Below are positions 1 to 7,866 of a stretch of 32,500 nt of DNA, one piece after another (position 1 is the stretch's first letter; the number at the start of each line of letters is the position of its first letter). A model generated the notes under the pieces. The model worked only from the letters and a program-made list of their open reading frames with translations, was not told the DNA's origin and made no database searches. Source of the stretch: Janthinobacterium sp. GW458P (GTDB taxonomy: Bacteria; Pseudomonadota; Gammaproteobacteria; Burkholderiales; Burkholderiaceae_D); assembly GCF_002127585.1 (NCBI RefSeq), contig NZ_NEGZ01000021.1, forward strand, positions 1 to 32,500, written 5' to 3'. Made by a program: the position numbers and the translations under genes.

Positions 1-1165
1 CAGCGGCGGGACGGTTGCCAGGGGCTGCCGCCGGTGCCGCAGCCGGCACGCCGTCGGCGCCGCCTATGCCGGGCCGAAAGGCCAGCATGCGCAGCAAGGT
101 CATGGTAAAGCCCGCGTATTCGTCGGGCGCCAGGCCCAGCTCATTGCGGCCATGCACGGCGATCTGGTAAAACAGCTGCACTTCTTCCGCGTCGAACGCG
201 CCAGCCAGGCGCACGATGTCCGCGTATTCGGGCAAATCCTGCGGCAAGGCGGCCGGCACGGTTTGCGCCAGCGCAATGCGGTGCAGCAAGGTGCCCAGAT
301 CCTGCAGGGCGCCGTTGTACGACAGGCTGCGCGAGGCCATTTCGTCGGCCACGGCCAGCAAATCCGCGCCATCCTGCTGCGCCAGCGCGTCGAGCAGGCG
401 CACCAGGTACGACTGGTCGAGCGCGCCCAGCATGCCTTGCACGGCATCGAGCGTCACTGCGCCGGCCGCGTAGGCGATGGCCTGGTCCGTCAGCGACAGC
501 GCATCGCGCATGGAACCGTGGGCGCCCTGGGCCAGCAGGCGCAAGGCCGGCTGTTCGAAGGCGATGCCTTCCTGCCCCAGGATATTGTCCAGGTGGCTGA
601 TGATGTGGCCGGGCGGCATCTGCTTGAGGTTGAACTGCAGGCAGCGCGACAGCACGGTCACGGGTATCTTTTGCGGGTCCGTCGTGGCCAGGATGAACTT
701 GACGTGCTCGGGCGGCTCTTCCAGGGTTTTCAGCATGGAATTGAACGCGTGGTTCGTCAGCATGTGCACCTCATCGATCATATAGACCTTGAAGCGGGCA
801 TTGCTTGGCGCATACACGGCTTGTTCCAGCAGCTGCGCCATTTCATCGACGCCGCGGTTCGACGCCGCGTCCATCTCTATATAGTCGACAAAGCGTCCCG
901 CATCGATTGCCGTGCACGCTTCGCACTGGCCGCACGGCTGGGCCGTGATGCCGCCCGTGCCGTCGGGACCGATGCAATTGAGCGACTTGGCCAGGATGCG
1001 CGACAGGGTCGTCTTGCCGACGCCGCGCGTGCCCGTGAACAGGTAGGCATGATGCAATCGGCCGCTGTGCAAGGCATGCGTGAGCGCGCGCACGACGTGC
1101 TCCTGGCCGACGAGCGTCTCGAAATTCTTGGGGCGGTATTTACGGGCGAGGACTTGATAGGACAT
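1..1165 (-). CDS. dnaX: DNA polymerase III subunits gamma/tau, N-terminal part (cut by window edge)
   Basis: This is the AAA+ clamp-loader subunit of DNA polymerase III, which drives assembly of the beta clamp on primed DNA in the cytoplasm. About 388 codons are visible and the 3' end lies outside the window. The protein starts MSYQVLARKYRPKNF, the usual DnaX opening. A Walker A motif GTRGVGKTT follows at about residues 44-52. Next come four zinc-ligand cysteines, the last three spaced as CGQCEAC, then a Walker B-like IDEVHML and a sensor region with LATTDPQK and SRCLQF. The ATG at 1163-1165 was chosen because it begins exactly at this conserved N terminus. The visible end is becoming Ala/Pro-rich, as in the domain III/tau linker. 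Any programmed frameshift giving gamma would lie outside the window. The SRP RNA gene lies just upstream, a common arrangement. Confidence 0.96.
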   Translation of the reverse strand, partial: MSYQVLARKYRPKNFETLVGQEHVVRALTHALHSGRLHHAYLFTGTRGVGKTTLSRILAKSLNCIGPDGTGGITAQPCGQCEACTAIDAGRFVDYIEMDAASNRGVDEMAQLLEQAVYAPSNARFKVYMIDEVHMLTNHAFNSMLKTLEEPPEHVKFILATTDPQKIPVTVLSRCLQFNLKQMPPGHIISHLDNILGQEGIAFEQPALRLLAQGAHGSMRDALSLTDQAIAYAAGAVTLDAVQGMLGALDQSYLVRLLDALAQQDGADLLAVADEMASRSLSYNGALQDLGTLLHRIALAQTVPAALPQDLPEYADIVRLAGAFDAEEVQLFYQIAVHGRNELGLAPDEYAGFTMTLLRMLAFRPGIGGADGVPAAAPAAAPGNRPAA

Positions 1166-1350
1166 GCTGAGATTTTACCATGCGATTTTGCGGGTGATCC
1201 TGCGCGGCGGGCGCAAGCCTCATGGCCGGGCCAGGCAAACCTGGCAAACGCGGCAAAGCAGCAATTGTATAACATGGCCAGCTGGAAATATGGAAAACAC
1301 GGCAAGCCCGGCAATGCTGCGGGATCGCAGAAAAATGGGGCCGCAAAAGC

Positions 1351-1373
1351 AAAAAAGCTGCCCATGGCAGCTT
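1351..1373 (-). terminator. Rho-independent terminator of the SRP RNA gene
   Basis: Read on the minus strand, an 8-bp stem AAGCTGCC/GGCAGCTT with a 3-nt loop is followed directly by a run of T (plus-strand A run at 1351-1356). It lies about 30 nt downstream of the 3' end of the SRP RNA and before dnaX, so dnaX probably needs its own promoter in 1166-1350. No convincing one was found there. Confidence 0.8.
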
Positions 1374-1407
1374 GATTGTTGATCCTGATTAAAACTTTCC
1401 CGAAGGA

Positions 1408-1503
1408 GGCGAGCCTGATCTGCGGCACTCATGGTTAATAGCCGTGGCTGCTTCGTTCCCGACCTGACCAGGTTAGCCATGCCACGATGCGCAGGGGCCC
1501 GCC
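1408..1503 (-). ncRNA. ffs: 4.5S signal recognition particle RNA (small bacterial type)
   Basis: On the minus strand the hallmark Ffh-binding helix 8 is present: GGTCAGGTCGGGAACGAAGC followed by AGCC, with the apical GGAA-type tetraloop region and the asymmetric internal loop. The ends pair: GGCGGGCC at 1496-1503 with GGCTCGCC at 1408-1415 (8 bp with one G-U). This gives a hairpin RNA of about 96 nt, the usual size of the small bacterial SRP RNA. The RNA binds Ffh and targets nascent inner-membrane proteins to FtsY/SecYEG. Exact ends may differ by a few nucleotides. Confidence 0.93.
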
Positions 1504-1510
1504 GGGGACA

Positions 1511-1539
1511 ATTATAACCGGTCTGCAGGGAATGGGGAA
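1511..1539 (-). promoter_or_regulatory. Sigma-70-type promoter of the SRP RNA
   Basis: Minus strand: a perfect TATAAT at 1516-1511, with a weak -35 TTCCCC at 1539-1534 (17-bp spacer). The predicted start is near 1504, matching the 5' end of the paired SRP RNA. The -35 call is weak and the -10 strong. Confidence 0.6.
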
Positions 1540-1584
1540 GTTGGCGCGCAAACCGCCCCGCCCCGCAGGCAACTAACTGATACC

Positions 1585-3069
1585 TTACAAGCCCAGCTCC
1601 TGCCAGATGCCATCCACTTTCGCCTTCACTTCCGGCGTCATGGCGATCGTCGTGCCCCACTCGCGCGTCGTTTCGCCCGGCCATTTATTCGTCGCGTCGA
1701 TGCCCATCTTGCTGCCCAGGCCGCTGACGGGCGAGGCGAAGTCCAGGTAGTCGATGGGCGTGTTGTCGACCAGGGTGGTGTCACGGATGGGGTCGACCCG
1801 CGTCGTGATGGCCCAGATGACTTCCTTCCAGTCGCGGATGTTCACGTCTTCGTCGACGACGACGATGAACTTGGTATACATGAACTGGCGCAAAAAGCTC
1901 CACACGCCGAACATCACGCGCTTGGCGTGGCCCGCGTACTGTTTCTTGATCTGCACCACGGCCATGCGGTAGCTGCAGCCTTCGGGCGGCAGATAGAAGT
2001 CCGTGATTTCGCTGAACTGCTTTTGCAGCAGCGGCACGAACACTTCGTTCAGGGCCAGGCCCAGCACGGCCGGCTCGTCCGGCGGCTTGCCCGTGTACGT
2101 GGAGTGATAGATCGGGTCGCGGCGCATGGTGATGCGGTCGATCGTAAACACGGGAAAACTGTCCTGCTCATTATAGTAGCCCGTGTGGTCGCCATACGGC
2201 CCTTCCAGCGCATGTTCATAGCCGCTCGGATGATTTTCATCGGGGTAGATATGGCCTTCGAGCACGATTTCGGCCGAGGCGGGCACGCGCAGCTCGCTGC
2301 CGATGGCTTTTACCAGCTCCGTGCGGCTGCCGCGCAGCAGGCCGGCGAACTGGTATTCGGACAGGCTGTCCGGCACCGGCGTGACGGCCCCTAATATAGT
2401 AGCGGGATCGGCGCCGAGGGCCACGGCGATCGGATACGGCTTGCCCTTGCTTTGAATGGCATGCTCGCGGAAGTCCAGCGCCCCGCCCCGGTGCGCCAGC
2501 CAGCGCATGATGACCTTGTTGCGTCCCAGCACCTGCTGGCGGTAGATGCCGAGGTTTTGCCGCTTCTTGTTCGGGCCCTTGGTAATCACCAGGCCCCAGG
2601 TGATCAGGGGGGCGACGTCGCCGGGCCAGCAATGCTGGATGGGCAGGCGCGCCAGGTCGACGTCATTGCCTTCCCAGACGATTTCCTGGCACTTGGCGCC
2701 GCGCAGCTCCTTCGGCGACATATCCCACACGGATTTCACCAAGGAACCCAGGCCCAGCAAATCCTTGAAGTCCTTCGGCGGCTCCGGCTCCTTCAGGCGC
2801 GCCAGCACATGGCCGATCTTGCGCAGCTCGCTGACGTCTTCCGCCCCCATGCCCAGCGCCACGCGGCGCGTGGTGCCGAACAGGTTGCCCAGCACCGGCA
2901 TCTTGTGTCCCGTCGGATTGTTGAACAGCAAGGCCGGTCCGCCCGCGCGCAAGGTGCGGTCGCACACTTCCGTCATCTCCAAAATCGGTGAAATGGGGGT
3001 CGAAATGGGCTTAAGTTCACCCATTTGTTGCAGTTGAGAAATAAAATCTCGCAAATCTGAATATTTCAT
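1585..3069 (-). CDS. ubiD: 4-hydroxy-3-polyprenylbenzoate decarboxylase (UbiD)
   Basis: UbiD is a prenylated-FMN-dependent decarboxylase that removes the ring carboxyl of 3-polyprenyl-4-hydroxybenzoate in aerobic ubiquinone synthesis. It depends on UbiX, which is not in this window, for its cofactor. The protein is 494 residues, the normal length. The N terminus [10 protein letters not shown] is typical. Conserved family segments include [36 protein letters not shown] at about residue 285 (with the conserved glutamate of the catalytic region), and [11 protein letters not shown] near the C terminus. The start is the first methionine at the conserved N terminus. It is transcribed divergently from the transglycosylase and appears monocistronic. 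No unusual residues were noticed. Confidence 0.95.
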   Translation of the reverse strand: MKYSDLRDFISQLQQMGELKPISTPISPILEMTEVCDRTLRAGGPALLFNNPTGHKMPVLGNLFGTTRRVALGMGAEDVSELRKIGHVLARLKEPEPPKDFKDLLGLGSLVKSVWDMSPKELRGAKCQEIVWEGNDVDLARLPIQHCWPGDVAPLITWGLVITKGPNKKRQNLGIYRQQVLGRNKVIMRWLAHRGGALDFREHAIQSKGKPYPIAVALGADPATILGAVTPVPDSLSEYQFAGLLRGSRTELVKAIGSELRVPASAEIVLEGHIYPDENHPSGYEHALEGPYGDHTGYYNEQDSFPVFTIDRITMRRDPIYHSTYTGKPPDEPAVLGLALNEVFVPLLQKQFSEITDFYLPPEGCSYRMAVVQIKKQYAGHAKRVMFGVWSFLRQFMYTKFIVVVDEDVNIRDWKEVIWAITTRVDPIRDTTLVDNTPIDYLDFASPVSGLGSKMGIDATNKWPGETTREWGTTIAMTPEVKAKVDGIWQELGL

Positions 3070-3547
3070 GTGTTTTTAATTTTTTTTGACGTCGGACGCC
3101 GTTGCTGAAGGATCTATGCCAAGTAATTGATTTTATTGGCTTTTGGCACAATGCAAGACAAAAAGTAAGACATAAAAGTAATAAAGAAACGATTCGTTAG
3201 TATTGACTTGATATAAAACGGCTTCTACAATTCGCCCAACTTGAAAGAGCACGCCGGCCCAGAGCTTGATTTTAGCGTTTCTCTTTCATTCACGGAGTCG
3301 GGGCTCCACATGACATTTTAAGGAGTGTTTTCAAAAGGCGTCTGCCTTACCCCCGGTAAAAGTTGTATTGCGACTGATCCAATACCAGCATGGGACCGAT
3401 CAGCTCAGGCAAGCAATGACGGCGTTTCTCGCACGCATCCATACGCGGCGGAAACGATGATATTTCTGATGCACGGCATTGGCAGTACCCACAACACCGC
3501 GAGACCGCGGAGGGGCTGCCTGTTGACGCGACATTTCGGGGAACTCT
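3070..3547 (+). other. Divergent intergenic region with long structured leader of the transglycosylase gene
   Basis: These 478 bases hold the upstream region of ubiD (AT-rich, 3070-3200; no confident promoter seen for it) and a promoter at 3203-3231 that would give a leader of about 310 nt for the gene at 3548. The leader can fold into several separate hairpins. These are GAAAGAG 3243-3249 with CTCTTTC 3281-3287 (plus ACGC/GCGT inside), AAGGC/GCCTT at 3335-3348, TTACC/GGTAA at 3347-3359, CTGATC 3374-3379 with GATCAG 3398-3403, and CCGCG/CGCGG at 3497-3510. It matches no riboswitch class I recognise. A small GTG-initiated reading frame at 3325-3561 crosses it but has no protein-like character. 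Confidence 0.5.
3203..3231 (+). promoter_or_regulatory. Sigma-70 promoter for the lytic transglycosylase
   Basis: TTGACT (3203-3208), 17-bp spacer, TACAAT (3226-3231): a near-consensus promoter with predicted start near 3238. It is the best match in the intergenic region and implies the unusually long leader. Confidence 0.7.
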
Positions 3548-4465
3548 ATGACTCATCGTAGCACTGAAGCAGCATTGCCTGCTTCAACCGTGGCTGGCCA
3601 GCCAGCGTTGGCGCGTTTGCGCGCCCGCGCACAAGCCATCTCGGCGCGTGGCGTATTGACCACGGCACAACACACACTGACAGTCTTCGGCATTTCCGCC
3701 CTGGCGCTGATCGCCCTGCTGATGTTCCGCCCCGACCTGGGCAAGCAACTGACGCACAGCCTGTTCCCGCTGCCGATGGCAGAGGCGCAAGCCGTTGAGG
3801 CGCCGGCCCTGTCGGCACTGATGGAAGCGCCTGCATCCGTGCAAACGGCCGCCGCCAGCGACGCACCGCTGACCAAGGAAGAAAAAGCCTTGCTGGGCAC
3901 GCAAAAGCAGCAGCAATGGGTCACCAACTGGCTCTCCAAGCGCTACCGCGTGGCCAACGACGCCACCAATATGCTCGTTTCGACGGCTTACCTGACGGCC
4001 CGTGAAATCAAGCTGGACCCGCTGCTGATCCTGGCCGTGATGGCCATCGAATCGGGCTTGAACCCGTTCGCGGAAAGCCCGGTCGGCGCACAAGGCTTGA
4101 TGCAGGTCATGTCGAAAGTACACCATGAGCGCTTCCAGGAAATGGGCGGCGTGCAAGCGGCGCTGAATCCGGTGGCCAACATCCGCGTCGGCTCCCTGAT
4201 CCTGAAAGACTACGTCACGCGCGGCGGTTCCGTCGAAGCGGGCTTGAAAACCTATGTGGGCGCCGCCAACTTCGCCACCGACTCGGGCTACGGCTCGCGC
4301 GTGCTGGCCGAATACCGCCGCCTGAAGCAGGTGTCGGCCGGCCAGCGCGTGCCGACCACGACGCCGGTGATGGCATCGAACACGCCGGCGCCAGCCAAGG
4401 CGCCTGCGGCGGAAAGCGGCATCACCATCAAAGTGCTGCCCCACAACGAGATCGCCGGCCTGTGA
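3548..4465 (+). CDS. Membrane-anchored lytic transglycosylase, SLT domain
   Basis: This is a peptidoglycan lytic transglycosylase that would cleave the MurNAc-GlcNAc bond with formation of 1,6-anhydro-MurNAc, in the periplasm. The 305-residue protein has a cytoplasmic N-terminal tail, one hydrophobic anchor at about residues 45-60, a linker rich in Ala and Pro, and then an SLT domain from about residue 130 to 262. The catalytic glutamate is E168 in AIESGLNP. It is followed by the family motif GAQGLMQVM at about 180-188 and NPVANIRVGSLILKDY at 207-222. The C-terminal 40 residues are Pro/Ala-rich and look disordered. A GGGGA ribosome site lies about 6 nt before the ATG. The gene stands alone between its own promoter and a terminator, so its physiological partner is not evident from context. 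Confidence 0.9.
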   Translation: MTHRSTEAALPASTVAGQPALARLRARAQAISARGVLTTAQHTLTVFGISALALIALLMFRPDLGKQLTHSLFPLPMAEAQAVEAPALSALMEAPASVQTAAASDAPLTKEEKALLGTQKQQQWVTNWLSKRYRVANDATNMLVSTAYLTAREIKLDPLLILAVMAIESGLNPFAESPVGAQGLMQVMSKVHHERFQEMGGVQAALNPVANIRVGSLILKDYVTRGGSVEAGLKTYVGAANFATDSGYGSRVLAEYRRLKQVSAGQRVPTTTPVMASNTPAPAKAPAAESGITIKVLPHNEIAGL

Positions 4466-4512
4466 CCCTTTAAAAGCCCTCACAGGGGCATCCAAAAAGC
4501 AGCACCCAAAGG

Positions 4513-4547
4513 AAAAGCCACCGCACGCAAGTGCCGGTGGCTTTTTT
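4513..4547 (+). terminator. Rho-independent terminator after the transglycosylase
   Basis: Stem AGCCACCG (4516-4523) with CGGTGGCT (4535-4542), followed by a T run at 4542-4547. An A run on the other side (4513-4516) may also let it end nusB transcripts from the opposite strand. Confidence 0.85.
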
Positions 4548-4586
4548 GTTGCCCTGCGGCAGCAGCCGCAGGAACTCCGCTATATA

Positions 4587-5057
4587 TTACTTGCGCTTGT
4601 TGGCGCCCACTTCTTCCTCGCGGAATTTCACTGCCAGCTTGTCGAGTACGCCGTTCACATACTTGTGGCCGTCGATGCCGCCAAACGACTTGGCCAGCTC
4701 GACCGCTTCGTTGATGACGACGCGGTAGGGGATTTCCACGTTGTTCTTCAGCTCGAAGGCGCCGATCAGCAGGATGCCGTGTTCGATGGGCGACAGTTCC
4801 GCGATATTGCGGTCGATCAAGGATGCCATGCTGTCGCGCAGCGCCAGCGAGTCCTTGATGGCGCCGTACAGCAGCACCGTGAAATGATCGCCATCGGCCT
4901 TGTCGAAGCCGTGGGCCGCGCGAATATTGTTCACGACGGTGGTCGCATCCTCATTGTTCAGCAGCCACTGGTACAAGCCCTGCAGCGCGAACTCGCGCGC
5001 GCGGTGACGCGGCGTGCGGTTTTTGCTGGGGTTGGCGAGCAAATTTTTCTCAGTCAT
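4587..5057 (-). CDS. nusB: Transcription antitermination factor NusB
   Basis: NusB binds boxA RNA with NusE (S10) and supports antitermination on rRNA operons. The protein is 156 residues and all-helical in character. It has the typical opening RHRAREFALQGLYQWL at residues 16-31, and later the conserved SPIEHGILLIGAFEL and IPYRVVINEAVELAKSFGG segments (residues about 98-133), ending in a Lys/Arg-rich tail. It is the last gene of the ribBA-ribH-nusB series, an arrangement common in proteobacteria. About 200 bp separate it from ribH, unusually wide for this pair. That gap contains a long palindrome (5152-5248). Confidence 0.95.
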   Translation of the reverse strand: MTEKNLLANPSKNRTPRHRAREFALQGLYQWLLNNEDATTVVNNIRAAHGFDKADGDHFTVLLYGAIKDSLALRDSMASLIDRNIAELSPIEHGILLIGAFELKNNVEIPYRVVINEAVELAKSFGGIDGHKYVNGVLDKLAVKFREEEVGANKRK

Positions 5058-5151
5058 GATTGTTACCTGTTCTTAAGTACGTGTTCACTACAAATTCCGG
5101 CGAGACAGCACGGCGCGCTTTTCAACGCGCCGCAGCCAACCGCGTGTCAGA

Positions 5152-5248
5152 ACGTTCGAGAAAATGCTCAGAGCAAGGCGCGAGCCCGAAGACAGTACGA
5201 ATGTACGGCGAGGGCTTGCAACGCAGCTATGGGCGTTTTATCGGACGC
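5152..5248. repeat. Long imperfect palindrome (element A), ribH-nusB gap
   Basis: The arms 5152-5174 and 5226-5248 are imperfectly complementary along their length. Nearer the centre, AGCCC (5183-5187) can pair with GGGCT (5212-5216). The core hairpin is GTAC-GAAT-GTAC (5195-5206). It is followed by GGCGAGGGCTTGCAACGCAG, a segment resembling parts of the palindromes at 7030-7110, 11731-11894 and 19497-19628. It sits in the untranslated space between ribH and nusB. Confidence 0.65.
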
Positions 5249-5259
5249 TCACTACACGG

Positions 5260-5745
5260 CTAGTCCTCCTCGGATTCTTGCAACTCTTCCAGCGCTTGCG
5301 CCAGATTAGCCATTTCCACTGCCACGCGTGCCGCTTCCGCCCCCTTGACCAGCATGCGCACTTCCGCCTGCTCGTCGTTTTCCGTCGTCAACACTGCGTT
5401 GGCGATGGGGATGCCGTAATCGAGACCGACGCGCGTGATGCCCGCGCCCGATTCGTTCGATACCAGCTCGAAGTGGTAGGTTTCACCGCGAATCACGGCG
5501 CCCAGTGCGATCAGGGCGTCGAATTGCTCGGTTTCCGCCATTTTTTGCAGAATCAGTGGGATTTCCAGGGCGCCCGGCACGGTCACGTGCAGGATATCTT
5601 CATCGGCCACGCCCAGCTTGCTCAACTCTTCCAGGCATGCCGACAGCAAGCCACCGCCGACGATTTCATTGAATCGTGCCTGGACGATACCGACGCGCAA
5701 ACCTTCGCCGGCAAAATTGGTTTCATAGGTTCCTACGGTCATCAT
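5260..5745 (-). CDS. ribH: 6,7-dimethyl-8-ribityllumazine synthase
   Basis: RibH condenses 5-amino-6-ribitylamino-uracil with 3,4-dihydroxy-2-butanone 4-phosphate to give lumazine, the penultimate step of riboflavin synthesis. Family members assemble into icosahedral or pentameric shells. The protein is 161 residues. Recognisable segments are [17 protein letters not shown] (residues about 18-34), [14 protein letters not shown] (about 56-69) and [16 protein letters not shown] with the conserved active-site histidine. The C terminus is Glu-rich. Two adjacent ATG codons exist (5745 and 5742). The AGAGG ribosome site is better spaced for the second, so the true protein may be one residue shorter. 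It lies 116 bp downstream of ribBA, with a strong hairpin in the gap. Confidence 0.95.
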   Translation of the reverse strand: MMTVGTYETNFAGEGLRVGIVQARFNEIVGGGLLSACLEELSKLGVADEDILHVTVPGALEIPLILQKMAETEQFDALIALGAVIRGETYHFELVSNESGAGITRVGLDYGIPIANAVLTTENDEQAEVRMLVKGAEAARVAVEMANLAQALEELQESEED

Positions 5746-5808
5746 ATGCCTCTTTAATCTGGTGGTTCAGGACGACATGCACATGCCGCCATCATTAACT
5801 CTTACATT

Positions 5809-5870
5809 GACGCCTGACAAAATCGTAGCGGGCGGCAAATCGCGACGCGCAGTAGATTTGGTCAGGCGTC
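5809..5870 (-). other. Strong intercistronic hairpin overlapping the ribBA stop codon
   Basis: A 16-nt inverted repeat with one mismatch, GACGCCTGACAAAATC (5809-5824) and GATTTGGTCAGGCGTC (5855-5870), has a 30-nt loop. On the transcribed (minus) strand it begins within the last codons of ribBA and includes its stop codon. No T run follows, so it is not a classical terminator. It could be an RNA-processing, stability or translation-insulating element. Confidence 0.75.
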
Positions 5871-6980
5871 CTGGCCTGGATGGCACTGAAAACCCGTCAC
5901 TTCCAGGTCGAAACCGACCATCGACGGCATCTTGCGGGGGCTGGCCAGCAATTGCATCTTGCTCACGCCCAGGTCGCGCAGGATTTGCGCGCCGATACCG
6001 TAGCTGCGCAGGTCCATGCTGGCGGCGCGGCCTTTCGGCTTGGCTTGCGGCGTGTCAAGCGCGGCGAACTGGGCAAACAGCTCGCTCGACGTTTCGCCGC
6101 AGTTCAGCAAGACCATCACACCCCGCTCGGCCTGTTTGATGGCGGCCATCGAGGCGGCCACCGTCCACGAGTGGGTGGTCGCCTCGCTTTCCAGCACGTC
6201 CAGCAGGGAAACGGGCTGGTGCACGCGCACCAGCGCTTCCAGGCCGGGCGCCAGGTCGCCATGCACGAGGGCCAGATGGGCCGACGCGCTGGGCTTGTCG
6301 CGGAAGGCGATCAGGCGGAATTCGCCGTGCGCCGTGTGCAGGGTGCGCTCCGCAACGCGCTCGACCAGGGACTCCGTCTGGCTGCGGTAATGGATCAGGT
6401 CGGCAATCGTGCCGATTTTCAGGCCGTGCTGCTCGGCAAACACCAGCAAGTCCGGCAGGCGCGCCATGGTGCCGTCGTCCTTCATGATTTCGCAAATCAC
6501 GGACGCGGGCGTCAGGCCGGCCATGGCCGTCAGGTCGCAACCGGCTTCCGTATGGCCTGCGCGCATCAGCACGCCGCCCTTTTGCGCTTTCAGCGGGAAG
6601 ATATGGCCAGGCTGGACGATATCGCTGGGCTGCGTGCCCTTGGCCACGGCCACCTGGATGGTCTTGGCGCGGTCGGCGGCGGAAATGCCCGTCGTCACGC
6701 CTTCGGCCGCTTCGATGGACACGGTAAAGTTGGTGCCATAGGCGGTGCCATTACGCGACGTCATCATCGACAGGTTCAGCTCGTCGCAACGTTCTTCCGT
6801 CAGGGTCAGGCAGACCAGGCCACGCGCATGCGTGATCATGAAATTGATGGCTTCCGGCGTCACGAAATCGGCGGCAAGCACCAGATCGCCTTCATTTTCC
6901 CGGTCTTCTTCATCGACCAGTATCACCATGCGGCCGGCGCGCAATTCAGCGACGATCTCTTCGGTGCTGGATATAGACAT
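5862..6980 (-). CDS. ribBA: 3,4-dihydroxy-2-butanone 4-phosphate synthase with degenerate GTP cyclohydrolase II domain (RibBX type)
   Basis: The N-terminal domain (about 1-200) is an intact RibB that makes 3,4-dihydroxy-2-butanone 4-phosphate from ribulose 5-phosphate. It shows the acidic [10 protein letters not shown] motif at 23-32, [12 protein letters not shown] at 74-85, and HIFPL and [11 protein letters not shown] at 126-150. The C-terminal domain (about 205-372) has RibA-like ends, including [12 protein letters not shown] at 323-334. However, the stretch after VRVH (251-254), where GTP cyclohydrolase II carries the zinc cysteines in an ECLTGD...RCDCG motif, reads [18 protein letters not shown] and has no cysteine. 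GTP cyclohydrolase II activity is therefore unlikely. This matches the RibBX variant known in Proteobacteria, so a separate ribA should lie elsewhere. The ATG at 6980 has an AGGAT-type ribosome site 7 nt upstream. Confidence 0.92.
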   Translation of the reverse strand: MSISSTEEIVAELRAGRMVILVDEEDRENEGDLVLAADFVTPEAINFMITHARGLVCLTLTEERCDELNLSMMTSRNGTAYGTNFTVSIEAAEGVTTGISAADRAKTIQVAVAKGTQPSDIVQPGHIFPLKAQKGGVLMRAGHTEAGCDLTAMAGLTPASVICEIMKDDGTMARLPDLLVFAEQHGLKIGTIADLIHYRSQTESLVERVAERTLHTAHGEFRLIAFRDKPSASAHLALVHGDLAPGLEALVRVHQPVSLLDVLESEATTHSWTVAASMAAIKQAERGVMVLLNCGETSSELFAQFAALDTPQAKPKGRAASMDLRSYGIGAQILRDLGVSKMQLLASPRKMPSMVGFDLEVTGFQCHPGQDA

Positions 6981-7440
6981 TATTCATCCTCGTAGGACGC
7001 CTGCCAAAACCTGCCGCGCGTCGGCACAGGCAAACTGCGATGCTCACCGTACCTTCGTACGGCTGCGCTTCTCAGCCACCTCTCCCTTGCGCTCGCGACG
7101 GTTTTGCCAGACGTTGTTAGTGAAACTAAAAACTGAAACAACATCAAGTGCGAATATCCTCAGATTTCCGGGAATTTTCTTATAACCTGCTATTTTAAAG
7201 GATTTAGCGCTTGCAGGCCTGAAATAAGACAGCTTCGCGGCACGGATGCCGCAGCTTGTCCCGCAAAGCACCCATTCCCTGATCCAGCGCACACGGCGGC
7301 GGCGAGACGCGCGCCGCCGGCCTTGCAAAGAGCATAAGATTATCGGGTCAGCACATGGATTTATCCCTTCGCGCCCCGCGGCTGGCGCCGCAGCCGGCGC
7401 TTTCGTATGTTTCGCATCATCCCGACACAGGAGCGGCAAT
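6981..7440. other. Divergent intergenic region between ribBA and osmC
   Basis: These 460 bases contain a long palindrome next to ribBA (6998-7115), an AT-rich stretch (7115-7205) that probably carries the ribBA promoter (no confident -35/-10 pair found), and two GC-rich hairpins before osmC. The first is GCGGCA-CGGA-TGCCGC at about 7235-7250; the second is a GGCGGC.../...GCCGCC stem at about 7293-7320. I looked for the conserved blocks of an FMN (RFN) riboswitch on both strands here and did not see them. Confidence 0.5.
6998..7115. repeat. Long imperfect palindrome (element B) in the ribBA leader
   Basis: The outer arms ACGCCTGCCAAAACC (from about 6997) and GGTTTTGCCAGACGT (ending about 7114) are complementary with two mismatches. 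The central hairpin is CCGTAC-CTTC-GTACGG. On the minus strand the hairpin is followed by GTGAGCATCGCAG, resembling the segment after the core of element A. It would lie in the 5' untranslated leader of ribBA-ribH-nusB. Confidence 0.65.
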
Positions 7441-7866
7441 ATGAAAACCAATGGATCGGCCATCTGGTCAGGCGGCATCAAGGACGGCAAGGGCGCCATC
7501 AGCACGCGCAGCGGCGCCTTGCACGAATATCCCTACGGCTTTGCCAGCCGCTTCGAAGGCAAGCCCGGCACCAATCCCGAGGAACTGATCGGCGCCGCCC
7601 ACGCGGGCTGCTTCACCATGGCCCTGTCGCTGATCCTCGGCGAAGCGGGCCTGACGGCGGAAAAGATGGAGACGACGGCCGAAGTCACGCTCGATAAAGT
7701 GGACGACGGCTTTGCCATCACGGCCGTCCACCTGATCCTGAAAGCAAAGATACCGGGCGCCGGCCAGGCAAAATTCGAGGAATTGACGGCCAAGGCCAAG
7801 GCCGGCTGCCCCGTGTCGAAGTTACTTAAAGCCAACATTACCCTGGACGCCACCCTGCTGCCCTAG
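7441..7866 (+). CDS. osmC: OsmC family peroxiredoxin (organic hydroperoxide reductase, OsmC subfamily)
   Basis: This is a thiol peroxidase that reduces organic hydroperoxides in the cytoplasm. The 141-residue protein closely follows E. coli OsmC as I remember it. It has STRSGALHEYPYGFASRFEG (21-40), KPGTNPEELIGAAHAGCFTM (41-60) with the peroxidatic C57, and KAKAGCPVSKLLKANITLD (118-136) with the resolving C123. The conserved Arg37 and glutamate at 47/48 are present. The ATG at 7441 was chosen over upstream in-frame starts because an AGGAG site lies about 9 nt before it and homology begins here. It is convergent with the coiled-coil gene, and the two stop codons share the tetranucleotide CTAG (7863-7866). 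Confidence 0.94.
   Translation: MKTNGSAIWSGGIKDGKGAISTRSGALHEYPYGFASRFEGKPGTNPEELIGAAHAGCFTMALSLILGEAGLTAEKMETTAEVTLDKVDDGFAITAVHLILKAKIPGAGQAKFEELTAKAKAGCPVSKLLKANITLDATLLP

Noticed and set aside
152..1375. 407-codon open frame on the plus strand across dnaX
   Set aside because: It is antisense to a clear DnaX protein, has an Arg/Gln/His-rich composition typical of GC-driven shadow frames, and shows no protein motif.
3325..3561. 78-codon GTG-initiated frame in the transglycosylase leader
   Set aside because: It overlaps the real start, has no spaced ribosome site (AAGGAG overlaps its own start codon) and no protein-like features. A leader peptide cannot be excluded.
6981..7440. Possible FMN riboswitch upstream of ribBA
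   Set aside because: The conserved RFN blocks were not visible on either strand; only the palindrome and simple hairpins were seen.
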